The translations under genes were made by a program, and so were the position numbers. The notes under the pieces were generated by a model, which worked only from the letters and a program-made list of their open reading frames with translations, was not told the DNA's origin and searched no databases. DNA of 40,625 nt from contig JAAAOB010000114.1 in assembly GCA_009909035.1 (NCBI GenBank), forward strand, positions 1 through 40,625, written 5' to 3'. The DNA comes from Bacteroidota bacterium. Lineage in GTDB: Bacteria; Bacteroidota; Rhodothermia; Balneolales; Balneolaceae. Shown in pieces: positions 15,386 through 23,807 of the stretch. The first letter of the stretch is position 1; every line of letters starts with the position of its first letter.

Positions 15386-16177
15386 ATGGATATTATTCAA
15401 CTGAGCTGGTTTCAGCTCGCCATCGGCTTTATCATTTTACTTATTCCGGCCGCTATTTTTTGGTGGTACAAAACCGGCCTGAACCGGCAGATGGTAATCG
15501 CCACGATCCGAATGACCCTGCAGCTCCTGTTCGTGGGATACTACCTGGAATATTTGTTCGACTATGATAACGCCTGGGTTAATACAGCCTGGATTATGGT
15601 GATGGTGGTGGTAGCCGATTTTGCCACGATCGACCGGAGCGACCTGAAGCCCAAACGAAGCTTGGTGATACCGATCTTTTTTGCCACCTTTCTCGGCATT
15701 ATCCTGATCAATCTTTTTTTCCTGGAGCTGGTCATTCAGCTGCGTACCTTCCTGGAAGCGCAGTACGCCATTCCCATAACCGGAATGGTTCTCGGAAACT
15801 GCCTGCGAAGCAATGTCATCGGCATCAACGATTTCTACTACAACCTGAGAAACAACAAGGAGCGCTACCAGTTCTACCTTGCGTCCGGGGCCACACGCGC
15901 CGAGGCACTCTATCCCTTTTTCCAGAGCGCGCTCAAGAAAGCGGCCAACCCCACACTGGCATCGATGGCCACAATCGGCCTGGTTTCGCTTCCCGGAATG
16001 ATGACCGGGCAGATTCTAAGCGGCAGCTCACCCATGACCGCCATCCAGTACCAGATTATGATTATGTTGGCAATCTTTTCCGGAACCATTCTCTCCTTGT
16101 TCCTGGCAATCAAGTTCTGCAACCGTACCGTCTTTTTTGAAAACGATATGCCGGACCCTTCCATTTTTAAGGAGTAG
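15386..16177 (+). CDS. fetB: UPF0014-family permease, FetB/YbbM-like
   Basis: The 263-residue membrane protein has about seven hydrophobic segments. Conserved phrases of UPF0014 are present: RMTLQLLFVGYYLEYLFDYD, VVADFATIDRS, ITGMVLGNCLRSNVIGINDFYYNLRNNKE, GATRAEALYPFFQSALKKA, and SMATIGLVSLPGMMTGQILSGSSPMTAIQYQI. It forms the membrane half of the FetAB-like exporter with the upstream ATPase. Transcription probably ends at the hairpin at 16214. Confidence 0.9.
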   Translation: MDIIQLSWFQLAIGFIILLIPAAIFWWYKTGLNRQMVIATIRMTLQLLFVGYYLEYLFDYDNAWVNTAWIMVMVVVADFATIDRSDLKPKRSLVIPIFFATFLGIILINLFFLELVIQLRTFLEAQYAIPITGMVLGNCLRSNVIGINDFYYNLRNNKERYQFYLASGATRAEALYPFFQSALKKAANPTLASMATIGLVSLPGMMTGQILSGSSPMTAIQYQIMIMLAIFSGTILSLFLAIKFCNRTVFFENDMPDPSIFKE

Positions 16178-16213
16178 AGTTCAGATGGTCATTCATCAAT
16201 GATGTAAAATAGT

Positions 16214-16242
16214 ACGGCAGGCCATTCTCATGAGCCTGCCGT
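16214..16242. terminator. intrinsic-type hairpin between convergent operons
   Basis: ACGGCAGGC (16214-16222) pairs perfectly with GCCTGCCGT (16234-16242) around an 11-nt loop. A pyrimidine-rich stretch follows on plus and AT-rich DNA on minus. It sits between convergent fetB and the BtuB-like gene, where a bidirectional terminator is expected. Confidence 0.75.
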
Positions 16243-16304
16243 TCCATTTCCGTTTATTACCGAATGTTTCTATTAAACGCAGAGTTATCCGCCTTGTAAC
16301 TCAG

Positions 16305-18251
16305 CTACAAGTTCAACCGAAATCCCGCTTTGACAGCCGTGCTTGTGGTATTAAATCCATACACCTCGGTAAAATCGGAGTTGAATAGGTTTTTTACGTC
16401 GGCAAAAATTGTGATTCGGCCTTCATTCACCCTGTATTCACTATAGAAGTTCACAAGTGTATAAGCATCAAGAGTAACATCTTCCCGCGCAAAGTTGTTG
16501 GCCGGGTTAAAGAAGAGGTCATCCCTTTCGCCGTTATACTCGCCGTCAATGCGTATATGAAGATCCTTGGCAACAGCCATTCCCGCATGAAATCCGAAAC
16601 TGTTGGTTGGACGCCGAATCAGGTTGCTGCGGCTATTGCTCTCTCCATTCTGTCCGAAGGTTGTAATCTCGCCATCAAGGTAGTTGTACCACGCGCCTGC
16701 TTTCAGGCGGCTGTTAATGATCCAGTCGGCCGTCAGCTCTACACCCTGGTCGTTCTGCCGGTCACGGTTGGTATATCCCTGCGCGGTAAACAGGATCAGG
16801 TCATCAATCTCGCGGTTAAAATATTGCGCGGAAAGCTTGAGCGTTTGATCCATCAGGTAGGATTCCACCCCCACGTTGTAGTAGAGGCTTTCCTGGGGAT
16901 CCAGTTCGGAATTTGCACCAAACGGTCCAAAGAGTTCATCGAGCGTAGGCGCTTTAAAGCCGCTGCTGATGGATCCGTAGAGCTTTACCTGATCGGAAAG
17001 ATCATAAGCGGGTGCAAAGCTAAAGGTTGAATTATTGCCATATTCGCTGTGGTTATTCAGCCTGTACCCAATTTCGGCACTAAATCCATCCAGATCTTTC
17101 AGGTAAATCGTTGCATATGGACTCAGAATTTGTGCATCTCTCCTGGGATCCATCACCGGTACTGTTTCACCCTCTTCGTTTACAGTCTCCTCCACCGTTT
17201 CGGGTATGATAAAGTCCTGCAGGTTCAATCCCGCCAGGACCTGGAGGTTGTCCGAGATGCGGTAATCACCAAACAGGTCGGCGTTGTGCAGACGTCCCTC
17301 AAATTCGTTCACCCCGAACTGGCTCTCAAACGAGCGGAGTGTCTGCGTAAAGTTGTACCCGCCATTCAGCCGCAAATCACCCTTGGAAAAAAGAGCTTGC
17401 AGGCCCGGATTAACCAGTTCAAGCGTATACGAATTATCGGCATCCTGGAACGAGCCGCCGTCAAAATCGCCTTCGTTTTGCGAAAAGTTTACAAACGGAG
17501 AAATGGTAAACCCGTCAGTAATTGTAGCTTTTGCTTTTGCGTGGAAAGCATCCATTGTAAATCCATCGTCACCAAAATTGCTGCTGTCGTCCGGCTCGCT
17601 GGCCGCGCTAAATCCATCGCTCGATTCACGATTGTAGGAGACAGAGTAGCTCACCCGTTCACCATCTGACCCGCTGATCCCGACATTGCCGCCAAATGTA
17701 TTGAAAGAGCCGTACGATAGCTGACCGTTTGCATTCACAAGCCGGTCGCCGCCGCTTCGGGTGATGAGGTTCACAACCCCTGCTATGGCATCCGTGCCGT
17801 AGAGTGTTGACTGGCTGCCCTTAATTATCTCAATGCGCTCCAGGTTATTTGTGGGCAGCAGCCGGAGATCAAAAAGCCCGCCAACGCCCGAGGGATCGCT
17901 AATCGGTAGGCCATCTACAAGAATGAGTGTGTTTTGGGCCGCGGCCCCCTGCATGTATAGAATTCGCCCGTTGGACGGGGCACCGTATGCATCGTTCACG
18001 CGAATGCCGCTCTGCTGGTTCAGAACCTGCGAGAGATTGCGTCCGCTGTTCTGCTCGATTTCAGCTCGGGATATCACAATAACCGGCTTGGTCGTTTCAC
18101 GCTGGGTAAGCGGAATCTTTGAAGCGGTAACAACCACACGGTCAAGTTCAAGTGTATCGGCAGCTGCGGGCTCTGTTGGCCCGGTTTCTTGTGCTTGAAT
18201 AGAGGAGGCGCACAATAAAAGCCCCAGGATAAGTATGTATATTTTGCTCAT
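16305..18251 (-). CDS. btuB: TonB-dependent receptor, BtuB-like (cobalamin uptake)
   Basis: The 648-residue product has a signal peptide (MSKIYILILGLLLCASSIQAQ), a TonB box-like DRVVVTASK, a plug domain (RILYMQGAAAQNTLILVDGLPISDP and IEIIKGSQSTLYGTDAIAGVVNLIT) and a barrel ending in AVKAGFRLNL. The plug sequence and length match BtuB-type receptors, and a cobalamin riboswitch directly upstream settles the substrate as a corrinoid. I start at the ATG at 18251, which forms an ATGA overlap with a 35-codon leader ORF, rather than nine codons upstream. No BtuCDF transporter adjoins. Confidence 0.93.
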   Translation of the reverse strand: MSKIYILILGLLLCASSIQAQETGPTEPAAADTLELDRVVVTASKIPLTQRETTKPVIVISRAEIEQNSGRNLSQVLNQQSGIRVNDAYGAPSNGRILYMQGAAAQNTLILVDGLPISDPSGVGGLFDLRLLPTNNLERIEIIKGSQSTLYGTDAIAGVVNLITRSGGDRLVNANGQLSYGSFNTFGGNVGISGSDGERVSYSVSYNRESSDGFSAASEPDDSSNFGDDGFTMDAFHAKAKATITDGFTISPFVNFSQNEGDFDGGSFQDADNSYTLELVNPGLQALFSKGDLRLNGGYNFTQTLRSFESQFGVNEFEGRLHNADLFGDYRISDNLQVLAGLNLQDFIIPETVEETVNEEGETVPVMDPRRDAQILSPYATIYLKDLDGFSAEIGYRLNNHSEYGNNSTFSFAPAYDLSDQVKLYGSISSGFKAPTLDELFGPFGANSELDPQESLYYNVGVESYLMDQTLKLSAQYFNREIDDLILFTAQGYTNRDRQNDQGVELTADWIINSRLKAGAWYNYLDGEITTFGQNGESNSRSNLIRRPTNSFGFHAGMAVAKDLHIRIDGEYNGERDDLFFNPANNFAREDVTLDAYTLVNFYSEYRVNEGRITIFADVKNLFNSDFTEVYGFNTTSTAVKAGFRLNL

Positions 18252-18355
18252 GGTCTGATTTTTTTTTGGGTTAACCAATGAGCTTTCGAGAAAAAATAGA
18301 AAGGTGTACTACGGAGTATATCCATACCTGCAGCATGGACAGAGCAGTTCCACAT
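18248..18355 (-). CDS. 35-residue leader ORF coupled to the BtuB-like gene
   Basis: Between the riboswitch and the receptor gene, an ATG at 18353-18355 opens a 35-codon frame (MWNCSVHAAGMDILRSTPFY...) whose TGA overlaps the receptor start as ATGA. GGAGG lies about 11 bases upstream of this ATG, in the loop of a small hairpin (GGCTTT with AAAGCC), whereas the receptor's own ATG has only CCCAAAAAAAAATCAGACC before it. The receptor may therefore be translated by coupling to this leader. The peptide shows no recognisable motif, and no family is known to me. Confidence 0.5.
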   Translation of the reverse strand: MWNCSVHAAGMDILRSTPFYFFSKAHWLTQKKIRP

Positions 18356-18384
18356 TCCCGGCTTTTCCTCCGAAAGCCTGAATA

Positions 18385-18580
18385 TTGATATGCAAACAGG
18401 CAGGTCTTCTGACTTGCTCCTCCTCAGCAGCCTTCCCGTCCGGGCCCTCAACAGGCAGACTGGACAGTGGCTATATGTACTGAAGATGTTGACGGAGCTT
18501 ACAGCTACGGGGATAGTTCCGGACTTTCACCGGATTCCCTTTTCATCCCGCCCGGTCTATGCCCGACGGGAACCTGATGC
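18385..18580 (-). ncRNA. cobalamin riboswitch
   Basis: Read on minus, the conserved AdoCbl-class core is plain: GGGAATCCGGTGAAAGTCC, then CCCCGTAGCTGTAAGC, then the B12-box-like GCCACTGTCC, and a closing helix partner near AGAAGACCTGCC. The 5' paired element carries CAGGTTCCCG. It lies directly upstream of the leader ORF and the BtuB-like gene. Cobalamin binding should reduce receptor expression, probably by hiding the GGAGG at about 18365-18369, since no U-tract terminator is visible. Confidence 0.93.
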
Positions 18581-18586
18581 GCATCT

Positions 18587-18615
18587 ATGGTACCGTGAAT
18601 TCAGGTGGATGTCAA
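18587..18615 (-). promoter_or_regulatory. promoter of riboswitch-btuB unit
   Basis: On minus, TTGACA (18610-18615) and TACCAT (18587-18592) are 17 bp apart. Transcription would start near 18580, just ahead of the riboswitch core. Confidence 0.6.
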
Positions 18616-18636
18616 CAGGTTTCTCTTTTTCTTTGA

Positions 18637-18954
18637 TCAAATAACTCGTCGCCGAATAGATGATAAGATTATGTAAGTGCGGGTAATCTCATCCCCGTTG
18701 GCACTGATTGTTTCATCCGATTTTTCCAGAGTTTTTACCGGTTCAGAGCCGGCCTTCCGGACTAAGGCTGCAACATCACTCTCATTGAATAAGTTGAATC
18801 CGAATGCTGTAAAAGGCATCGATTTCATGGATTCTTTTTCAACAAAAGATAGTACAAGCTGTCCGCCGGGCTTCATTGTTCGCCGAATCTCGTTTAAAAA
18901 CGCCTCCGGATCACTCCAGAGGGTTTTCTTAATTGCGAAGCGATCTCTTAGGTC
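18637..18954 (-). pseudogene. 3' remnant of a class I SAM-dependent methyltransferase
   Basis: From 18954 the frame reads DLRDRFAIKKTLWSDPEAF, NEIRRTMKPGGQLVLSFVEK, FGFNLFNESDVAALVRKAG and ITRTYIILSS. This is the second half of a methyltransferase domain (motif KPGGQLVLSF). The SAM-binding GxGxG half is missing: the frame is broken by TAG at 18955-18957, where a palindromic repeat begins. The remnant is thus a truncated gene. An internal ATG at 18876 could give 79 residues, but that would lack the cofactor site. Confidence 0.75.
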
Positions 18955-18956
18955 CT

Positions 18957-19046
18957 AAGACTTCCGAAGTCTTTTGGCTCTTTTTTGAGATTTAAAATTC
19001 AATACTATCACTAAACAACGACAGGTTAGAAGAGACTTCGGAAGTC
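18957..19046. repeat. 90-bp segment bounded by AGACTTC-GAAGTCT palindromes
   Basis: The 15-bp palindrome AGACTTCCGAAGTCT (near 18958) recurs as AGACTTCGGAAGTCT near 19031, enclosing about 60 bp of AT-rich DNA. A third related copy, GAGACTTCGGAAGTC, lies at about 24512-24526 after another gene. This looks like a small mobile or intergenic palindromic repeat that truncated the flanking genes. No ORF is inside. Confidence 0.6.
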
Positions 19047-19175
19047 TACTCCTGGACCGGAATATTCGGATCTATATCCAACCCGGGAAATGATAAGTTC
19101 CATCTCATCGTCAAACCCATCCGGTACAGTGAATGAAAATGTTCCGTCATCGCAGGTAATTGTCGTATCATGCAT
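19026..19175 (-). pseudogene. fragment of a carboxypeptidase-regulatory-like (receptor N-terminal) domain
   Basis: The frame from the ATG at 19175 reads DDGTFSFTVPDG followed by ELIISRVGYRSEY. This is the central strand pair of the CarboxypepD_reg-like domain found at the front of Bacteroidota-type TonB receptors (compare the receptor at 20531). It runs into the palindromic repeat and stops at 19026. It is too short to be a functional domain, so it is probably a leftover of a deleted receptor gene. Confidence 0.5.
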
Positions 19176-19256
19176 AGATCAGGCGCTATTTTTTGCTGTA
19201 AAACGGGTGCATGACTATTTCAAAGATTAAGTATTCTACGAAGTCATTGATTACCA

Positions 19257-19846
19257 ATGAATAACAAGTACGTAAACCGTTCAAAAATTAGTGAAGCCAA
19301 ATTCAGAGAGCTTGTGCGGTTTTTTTCCATCGATCTGACCGCCATTCAGATTGCGGAACTGACCGGTTTAAACGAAATACGGTAAATCGGTACCTGACTG
19401 AAATCCGAAAAAAAATCACCCGGTATACCGAGGCTGCATCTCCCGCATGGTTACGCCAAACCCCAGGAAACGAACCGTCTGATACAGACCATTATGTCAT
19501 TTTGATCAGGGAGAAGGATGAAAAGATTTATATGGATGTTGTTGTGAAAACGACTGGTGAAGTACTCCGGTAAAATGACCATCAATACGATCTGATGATC
19601 GATTTGAAAACCGGCGACTATCACTTTGTTGGCGGTGATACGTTGCATCAGGAATCCTCCAGGCGTAAGCTAAACCGGGTAGAAAGTTTCTGGGGAAATA
19701 CAAAATCCAGGTTATCAAAAATCAAGGGAATCCACTCCTCTACCTTTCGATTTCACCTGAAGGAGTGTGAATTTCGACATAATTACCGAAACGACGATCT
19801 CTACAAGCTTCTGCTGAAAATGCTTCGAAACGCCCCCCTGTTTTAG
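19257..19846 (+). pseudogene. IS1595/ISXO2-like transposase remnant
   Basis: The start encodes NKYVNRSKISEAKFRELVRF and LTAIQIAELTGLN, matching the N-terminal zinc/HTH part of IS1595-family transposases. One missing C near 19370 breaks the frame; restoring it gives LNRNTVNRYLTEIRKKI. After a stop near 19570 the end resumes with RVESFWGNTKSRLSKIKG, FRFHLKECEFRHNYR and DLYKLLLKMLRNAPLF, the family's C-terminal signature. The central DDE catalytic core is mostly deleted. The element is therefore dead, with frameshift, stop and internal deletion. I could not define terminal inverted repeats. Confidence 0.85.
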
Positions 19847-19988
19847 TCACCAACAATAAAGAATTCAGCAATCAAAATTTTTTTCATGACTACTTTCAAT
19901 TTACCGGGAGTAACAATTTTATGACATCGCTTCTCATTCATGAATTTTTTAATTAAAACATGTACATTGATACTTATTCATCACAACA

Positions 19989-20405
19989 ATGGATCCTCTT
20001 TTGAAGCGTTTCTTCTCCGTAGTACTCATTCTCTCGCTGTTTTTCAGCATTACCGGATACATGATTCCCTGTACCCTGCACTGCCTGCATGCACAATCGG
20101 ACCACAGACACACCTCTGCGGAAATGGAGATGAATCACAATCACGATATGGACAATGTTAGGGACTGTAACGGAATGTGTTCGATTGACAAACACTCCTC
20201 CCCTGATCACGATGCGGCTGGTATGTCTGCTATGCAGCTCACCCAGTTTATGTCTCAAATGTTCACGGCTACACTATGTAACGCCTCATTTCTAACACTT
20301 CCCCCGCAGGTACATTTTTTTAATCCTGTGAAATCTCTTCAGTTTGCATCCTGGATTACCGGTCCACCTTCTCCTCCCCCCCGGTTTTCCCTTCTCCTTT
20401 CCTGA
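19989..20405 (+). CDS. His/Met/Cys-rich exported small protein (DUF2946-like), probable metal handling
   Basis: The 138-residue protein has an N-terminal hydrophobic segment (FFSVVLILSLFFSITGYMI) followed by a segment dense in metal ligands: PCTLHCLHAQSDHRHTSAEM, MNHNHDMDN, CNGMCSIDKHSSPDHD. The Pro-rich end PPSPPPRF resembles the tail of DUF2946 proteins, which accompany copper-related TonB receptors. The arrangement directly before an OprC-like receptor suggests a periplasmic copper carrier or sensor; metal identity is inference. The 126-bp gap to the receptor lacks a visible terminator. Confidence 0.75.
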   Translation: MDPLLKRFFSVVLILSLFFSITGYMIPCTLHCLHAQSDHRHTSAEMEMNHNHDMDNVRDCNGMCSIDKHSSPDHDAAGMSAMQLTQFMSQMFTATLCNASFLTLPPQVHFFNPVKSLQFASWITGPPSPPPRFSLLLS

Positions 20406-20530
20406 CCTGTACTTTTAATTTCCGCCGAAGCCTTTTTCACGCGGTGTAGCAGGTATGTCATGTTTAAAATTCAAAAATTTCAACGAAGATCAGCTGAAGA
20501 TGTCAGCCTGATCCTGAAAAGTCTATAGCT

Positions 20531-22834
20531 ATGAAACGATTATTTATACACATATTTCTTGTTTTTCTATTTCTATGCGGCCCTTTGCAGAGCGTGCAAG
20601 CCCAAACATCCGGAACAGCTGAAGGAACCGTTCTTGATGCAGAAACATCGATGCCTGTTGCCGGAGCAAATCTATTTATTCCGGGCCTCGACCGCGGTGC
20701 GTCGACAGACAGTGACGGACGATTTGTTATTTCTTCACTATCGCCCGGAAGTTATACTCTCCGCGTCTCTTTTATTGGCTATGAAACCAGGCAGCTGGAG
20801 CTTATCATCTCGGAAAATGAAACCCTTCGTCTGACAATTGAGCTGGAGCCTTCCCAATCGGTTTTGGAAGGAATTGTTGTCACCTCTCTGCGTCCCGATC
20901 TTAAAGCCGATTTGGAATTGGAGCAGTCCGACATTCGAAAAGCCAATCCCCGCGATTCTGGCGAACTTTTACGAAGTCTGAACGGCGTAGATGCTGTTCG
21001 GCGCGGGCCTATCGGCCTGGATCCCGTCATTCGCGGGCTTCGCGAAACGGAGATCGGAACCTACCTCGACGGCACCCGTATTTTCCCGGCCGGTCCCGCC
21101 CGCATGGACTCCCCGCTCAGCCATCTCGACCCCATGATGATTGAATCCATTGAAGTCGTAAAAGGCCCTTATGCTCTCAACTGGGGTGCCGGAAATATGG
21201 GGGCCATCCGTGTTCAGACACAATCCCTGAACTCCCTGCAAACGGGTATCGCCGGAAAAATAACCAGCGGCTACGACAGTAACTTCAACACCATTGAGAA
21301 CGCCGTGTCACTCTTTGGCCGGTCTGGCAACGTAGGATATGTAATCAGCGGTGCGAGACGCTCCGGAGATAACTACGAATCGGGCAACGGAACGCCGATT
21401 CCCGGCGATTACCTGTCGCAGGAAATTCGCGGAAAATTCGACATTTCCACCACACAGACCTCCCGCCTGACCCTCTCCGCTGGATACCAGAACCAGCAGG
21501 ATATCGACTATCCCGGCCGGCTGCTCGACGCTGAATTTTTCGATACTTACAACGCCTCGGCACTCTGGGAGTGGACGCCCGAAAACAGCCCCCTTCAAAA
21601 CCTGAAAGCCAGGATCTACATGAATAATGTTCTTCACGGGATGGACAATGATCAAAAACCCACGGCACAGCCAAATCCCAACCGGATGCCGCCCTTTGCA
21701 CTGGATGTGGAGGTCGACACCAAGAATTACGTGTATGGCGGACAGCTTGCTGCCACGGTAAGCAGGGACAACCGCTGGGAATGGGAGATTGGCAGCGATA
21801 TCTACCGTTCATTCCGCGATGCCACACGAACCATTGCGCGGCGGGACAATGGCATGCAGCTCTTTTTGGATCTGATGTGGCCTGAAGCAACGATAACCGA
21901 CCTGGGTGTATACAACCGCCTGAACTACTCATTTTCGAACCGCTTGAGCGGCACCGCTTCTATCCGGGTTGACCTGGTTTCTGCCGATGCGGACACCATC
22001 AGCCAATTTTTTGCTGAGAACGTATCAACCGATCTCGATCATCGGGAAACAAACCTGAGCGCTTCCGCCACGCTGGATTATTCACTTTCAAACGAGTGGT
22101 CAATCGGACTGGGGGCCGGAACCAGATCACGAACCGCCGATGCATCCGAGCGCTATTCCGATCGTATCCCGGCAAGCAAAGCCCAAACCAGTGCGGAATT
22201 TGTTGGAAATCCGACCCTCGACCCGGAACGCAGCACGCAAGCCGACCTTTGGATCGATGCTCGTTACCCAAAGACCCGGTTCACACTGAATGGATTTGTG
22301 CGGTCCATGGATAACTACATTACACTATCACCCACAGATTTGCCAAAACGGCTCCCGCTCAGTCCGGAAACTGTATTCCAATACATTAACGGATCTGCAG
22401 AATTTGCCGGGTTCGATGCATCGCTCACAAACCGGTTCCTTGAACAGTGGCAGGTTAGCGGAACACTAAGTTATCTCTGGGGAGAAGATACTGAGCTGGA
22501 TGAACCCGCCCTTGGTGTTTCACCTTTCTCCGGCGCCATCGGATTGCGATATGATGTCAAAAACCGGCCGGTTTATCTGGAGGGACAACTGGAATTTGTC
22601 GGGTCTCAGGAGCGTGTGGCATCCGCAAGAGGAGAAACATCCACGGATGAATACCAGGTGGCCGATCTGCAGGGCGGCTGGAGGATCAGCAGCTCCATAT
22701 CTCTTCAGGCCGGCATCAAAAACCTGTTTGATGTACAGTATGTGAATCACCTGAATGCCAAAAATCCCTTTACTGCGGCCCCGGTACCCGAACCGGGCAG
22801 GGTTATTTTCGGGGATTTAAGCATTCGATTTTAA
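20531..22834 (+). CDS. TonB-dependent receptor, OprC/NosA-like (probable copper)
   Basis: The 767-residue outer-membrane receptor starts with a signal peptide (ending SVQAQ). A CarboxypepD_reg-like domain follows at about residues 28-115 (GTVLDAETSMPVAGANLFI, SFIGYETRQ), then a TonB-box-like segment LEGIVVTSLRP. The plug contains IRGLRETEIGTYLDGTRIF, AGPARMDSPLSHLDPMMIES and VVKGPYALNWGAGNMGAIRV. The MDSPLSHLDP and WGAGNMGA wording resembles OprC-type copper receptors (MDPPTSYI). The barrel ends EPGRVIFGDLSIRF. It follows the His/Met-rich protein and ends at a good terminator, so the two genes look like one unit. Confidence 0.88.
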   Translation: MKRLFIHIFLVFLFLCGPLQSVQAQTSGTAEGTVLDAETSMPVAGANLFIPGLDRGASTDSDGRFVISSLSPGSYTLRVSFIGYETRQLELIISENETLRLTIELEPSQSVLEGIVVTSLRPDLKADLELEQSDIRKANPRDSGELLRSLNGVDAVRRGPIGLDPVIRGLRETEIGTYLDGTRIFPAGPARMDSPLSHLDPMMIESIEVVKGPYALNWGAGNMGAIRVQTQSLNSLQTGIAGKITSGYDSNFNTIENAVSLFGRSGNVGYVISGARRSGDNYESGNGTPIPGDYLSQEIRGKFDISTTQTSRLTLSAGYQNQQDIDYPGRLLDAEFFDTYNASALWEWTPENSPLQNLKARIYMNNVLHGMDNDQKPTAQPNPNRMPPFALDVEVDTKNYVYGGQLAATVSRDNRWEWEIGSDIYRSFRDATRTIARRDNGMQLFLDLMWPEATITDLGVYNRLNYSFSNRLSGTASIRVDLVSADADTISQFFAENVSTDLDHRETNLSASATLDYSLSNEWSIGLGAGTRSRTADASERYSDRIPASKAQTSAEFVGNPTLDPERSTQADLWIDARYPKTRFTLNGFVRSMDNYITLSPTDLPKRLPLSPETVFQYINGSAEFAGFDASLTNRFLEQWQVSGTLSYLWGEDTELDEPALGVSPFSGAIGLRYDVKNRPVYLEGQLEFVGSQERVASARGETSTDEYQVADLQGGWRISSSISLQAGIKNLFDVQYVNHLNAKNPFTAAPVPEPGRVIFGDLSIRF

Positions 22835-22853
22835 TGCATCATGATCACACGGC

Positions 22854-22890
22854 AAACCGGTTTGTTCAAGAAACAAGCCGGTTTTATTTT
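22854..22890 (+). terminator. intrinsic terminator after the OprC-like receptor
   Basis: AAACCGGTTTGTT pairs with AACAAGCCGGTTT across a loop of a few bases, with one G-T pair, and is followed by TTATTTTA. It begins about 20 bp after the receptor stop. Confidence 0.88.
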
Positions 22891-23021
22891 ACAGCGCCAG
22901 ATCAGTGTCACATCAGAAATTGACCTGTCAGGTTCGAAAGTGTACAACATCTCCCTGAATTTATATTTCATAAAACCTGAAAGGATTTACCCGGACTTTT
23001 ATGGATGGCCTACGTTAAATG

Positions 23022-23522
23022 TCAGTTAGCGCTAAAATCCTGGTTGAAAGAATTCGATTCCGGCACGGTTACTTTTACGGCACCGTAATCCGACGACTGA
23101 TGGCAGTTATTGCAGGATTGAATCATCACGTTGTAGCGATCAAGGAACATCCGGCGGTCACCGGCATCAATTGCTTCTTCCAATCGTTCAACCTGAGGCA
23201 GCAGCATTGATTCCATTAGCTGACTGATGTCAATTCCATCATGCATCTCGCCCCTGGCTACGATATCCTCAGAGATCTCCTCGATTTCGTGATTGTAGAT
23301 ATCGGCCAGTTCCCAGTTTTCTGCGTCCCCGGCAAAGTATAGTTTTTGGGTATAGCGACTGATGAAGCTCATATGGTAGATAAGCGGTATTTCATCCGGC
23401 TGTGAAACCTCCGATGGTGCATCAGGACCTTCAGCCGGTTCTGTTTCCCGGGTACACGAGGTAACAAGTGCAAATGTCATCGCAACAAGAAAAAGAGTAA
23501 AATATCGTAGAGTTGAATCCAT
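23022..23522 (-). CDS. lipoprotein with a single CxxCH heme motif
   Basis: The 166-residue product has a lipoprotein signal with lipobox LVTSC (Cys23), an acidic/Pro spacer, and a helical domain (HMSFISRYTQKLYFAGDAENWELADIYNHE, then MESMLLPQVERLEEAIDAGDRRMFLDRY). It ends with MIQSCNNCHQSSDYG, where Cys137, Cys140 and His141 form one c-type heme site. The layout, a four-helix-like bundle with a C-terminal CxxCH, suggests a cytochrome c-prime-like or small electron-carrier lipoprotein in the periplasm. It is convergent with the copper-type receptor. Heme ligation and function are inference. Confidence 0.82.
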   Translation of the reverse strand: MDSTLRYFTLFLVAMTFALVTSCTRETEPAEGPDAPSEVSQPDEIPLIYHMSFISRYTQKLYFAGDAENWELADIYNHEIEEISEDIVARGEMHDGIDISQLMESMLLPQVERLEEAIDAGDRRMFLDRYNVMIQSCNNCHQSSDYGAVKVTVPESNSFNQDFSAN

Positions 23523-23734
23523 TCTGTAGAATTGCTCTGTTATTTAGTCTGATTATAAATAAGAAATATTGATCGTAATAAATCACGATTAAATGAAAAA
23601 GCCAAACACAATTGTATGATGTAGTTTGCCAAATTCTGGTTCTATTCAAATATTTGTAGCGCACCCAATGGGGGGATCTGAGCATTTTTTTGATCTTCCG
23701 GAGACAAATTTACGGGTTGAAAGCGTCATTTGAA

Positions 23735-23763
23735 TTGACACATATATACTGACGTATTACATT
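23735..23763 (+). promoter_or_regulatory. sigma70-type promoter
   Basis: TTGACA (23735-23740) and TACATT (23758-23763) are 17 bp apart, followed at about 23798 by a strong AGGAGG Shine-Dalgarno sequence ahead of the ATG at 23808. Confidence 0.6.
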
Positions 23764-23807
23764 TTAGCTGCAGCTTTGACAATCAACTAAACAAACAGGA
23801 GGCCATC

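Noticed and set aside
19210-19899. Similar CATGACTA-TTTCAA phrases at 19210 and 19885 as ends of the IS remnant
   Set aside because: They are direct rather than inverted and imperfect, so they cannot be called terminal inverted repeats or a target duplication.
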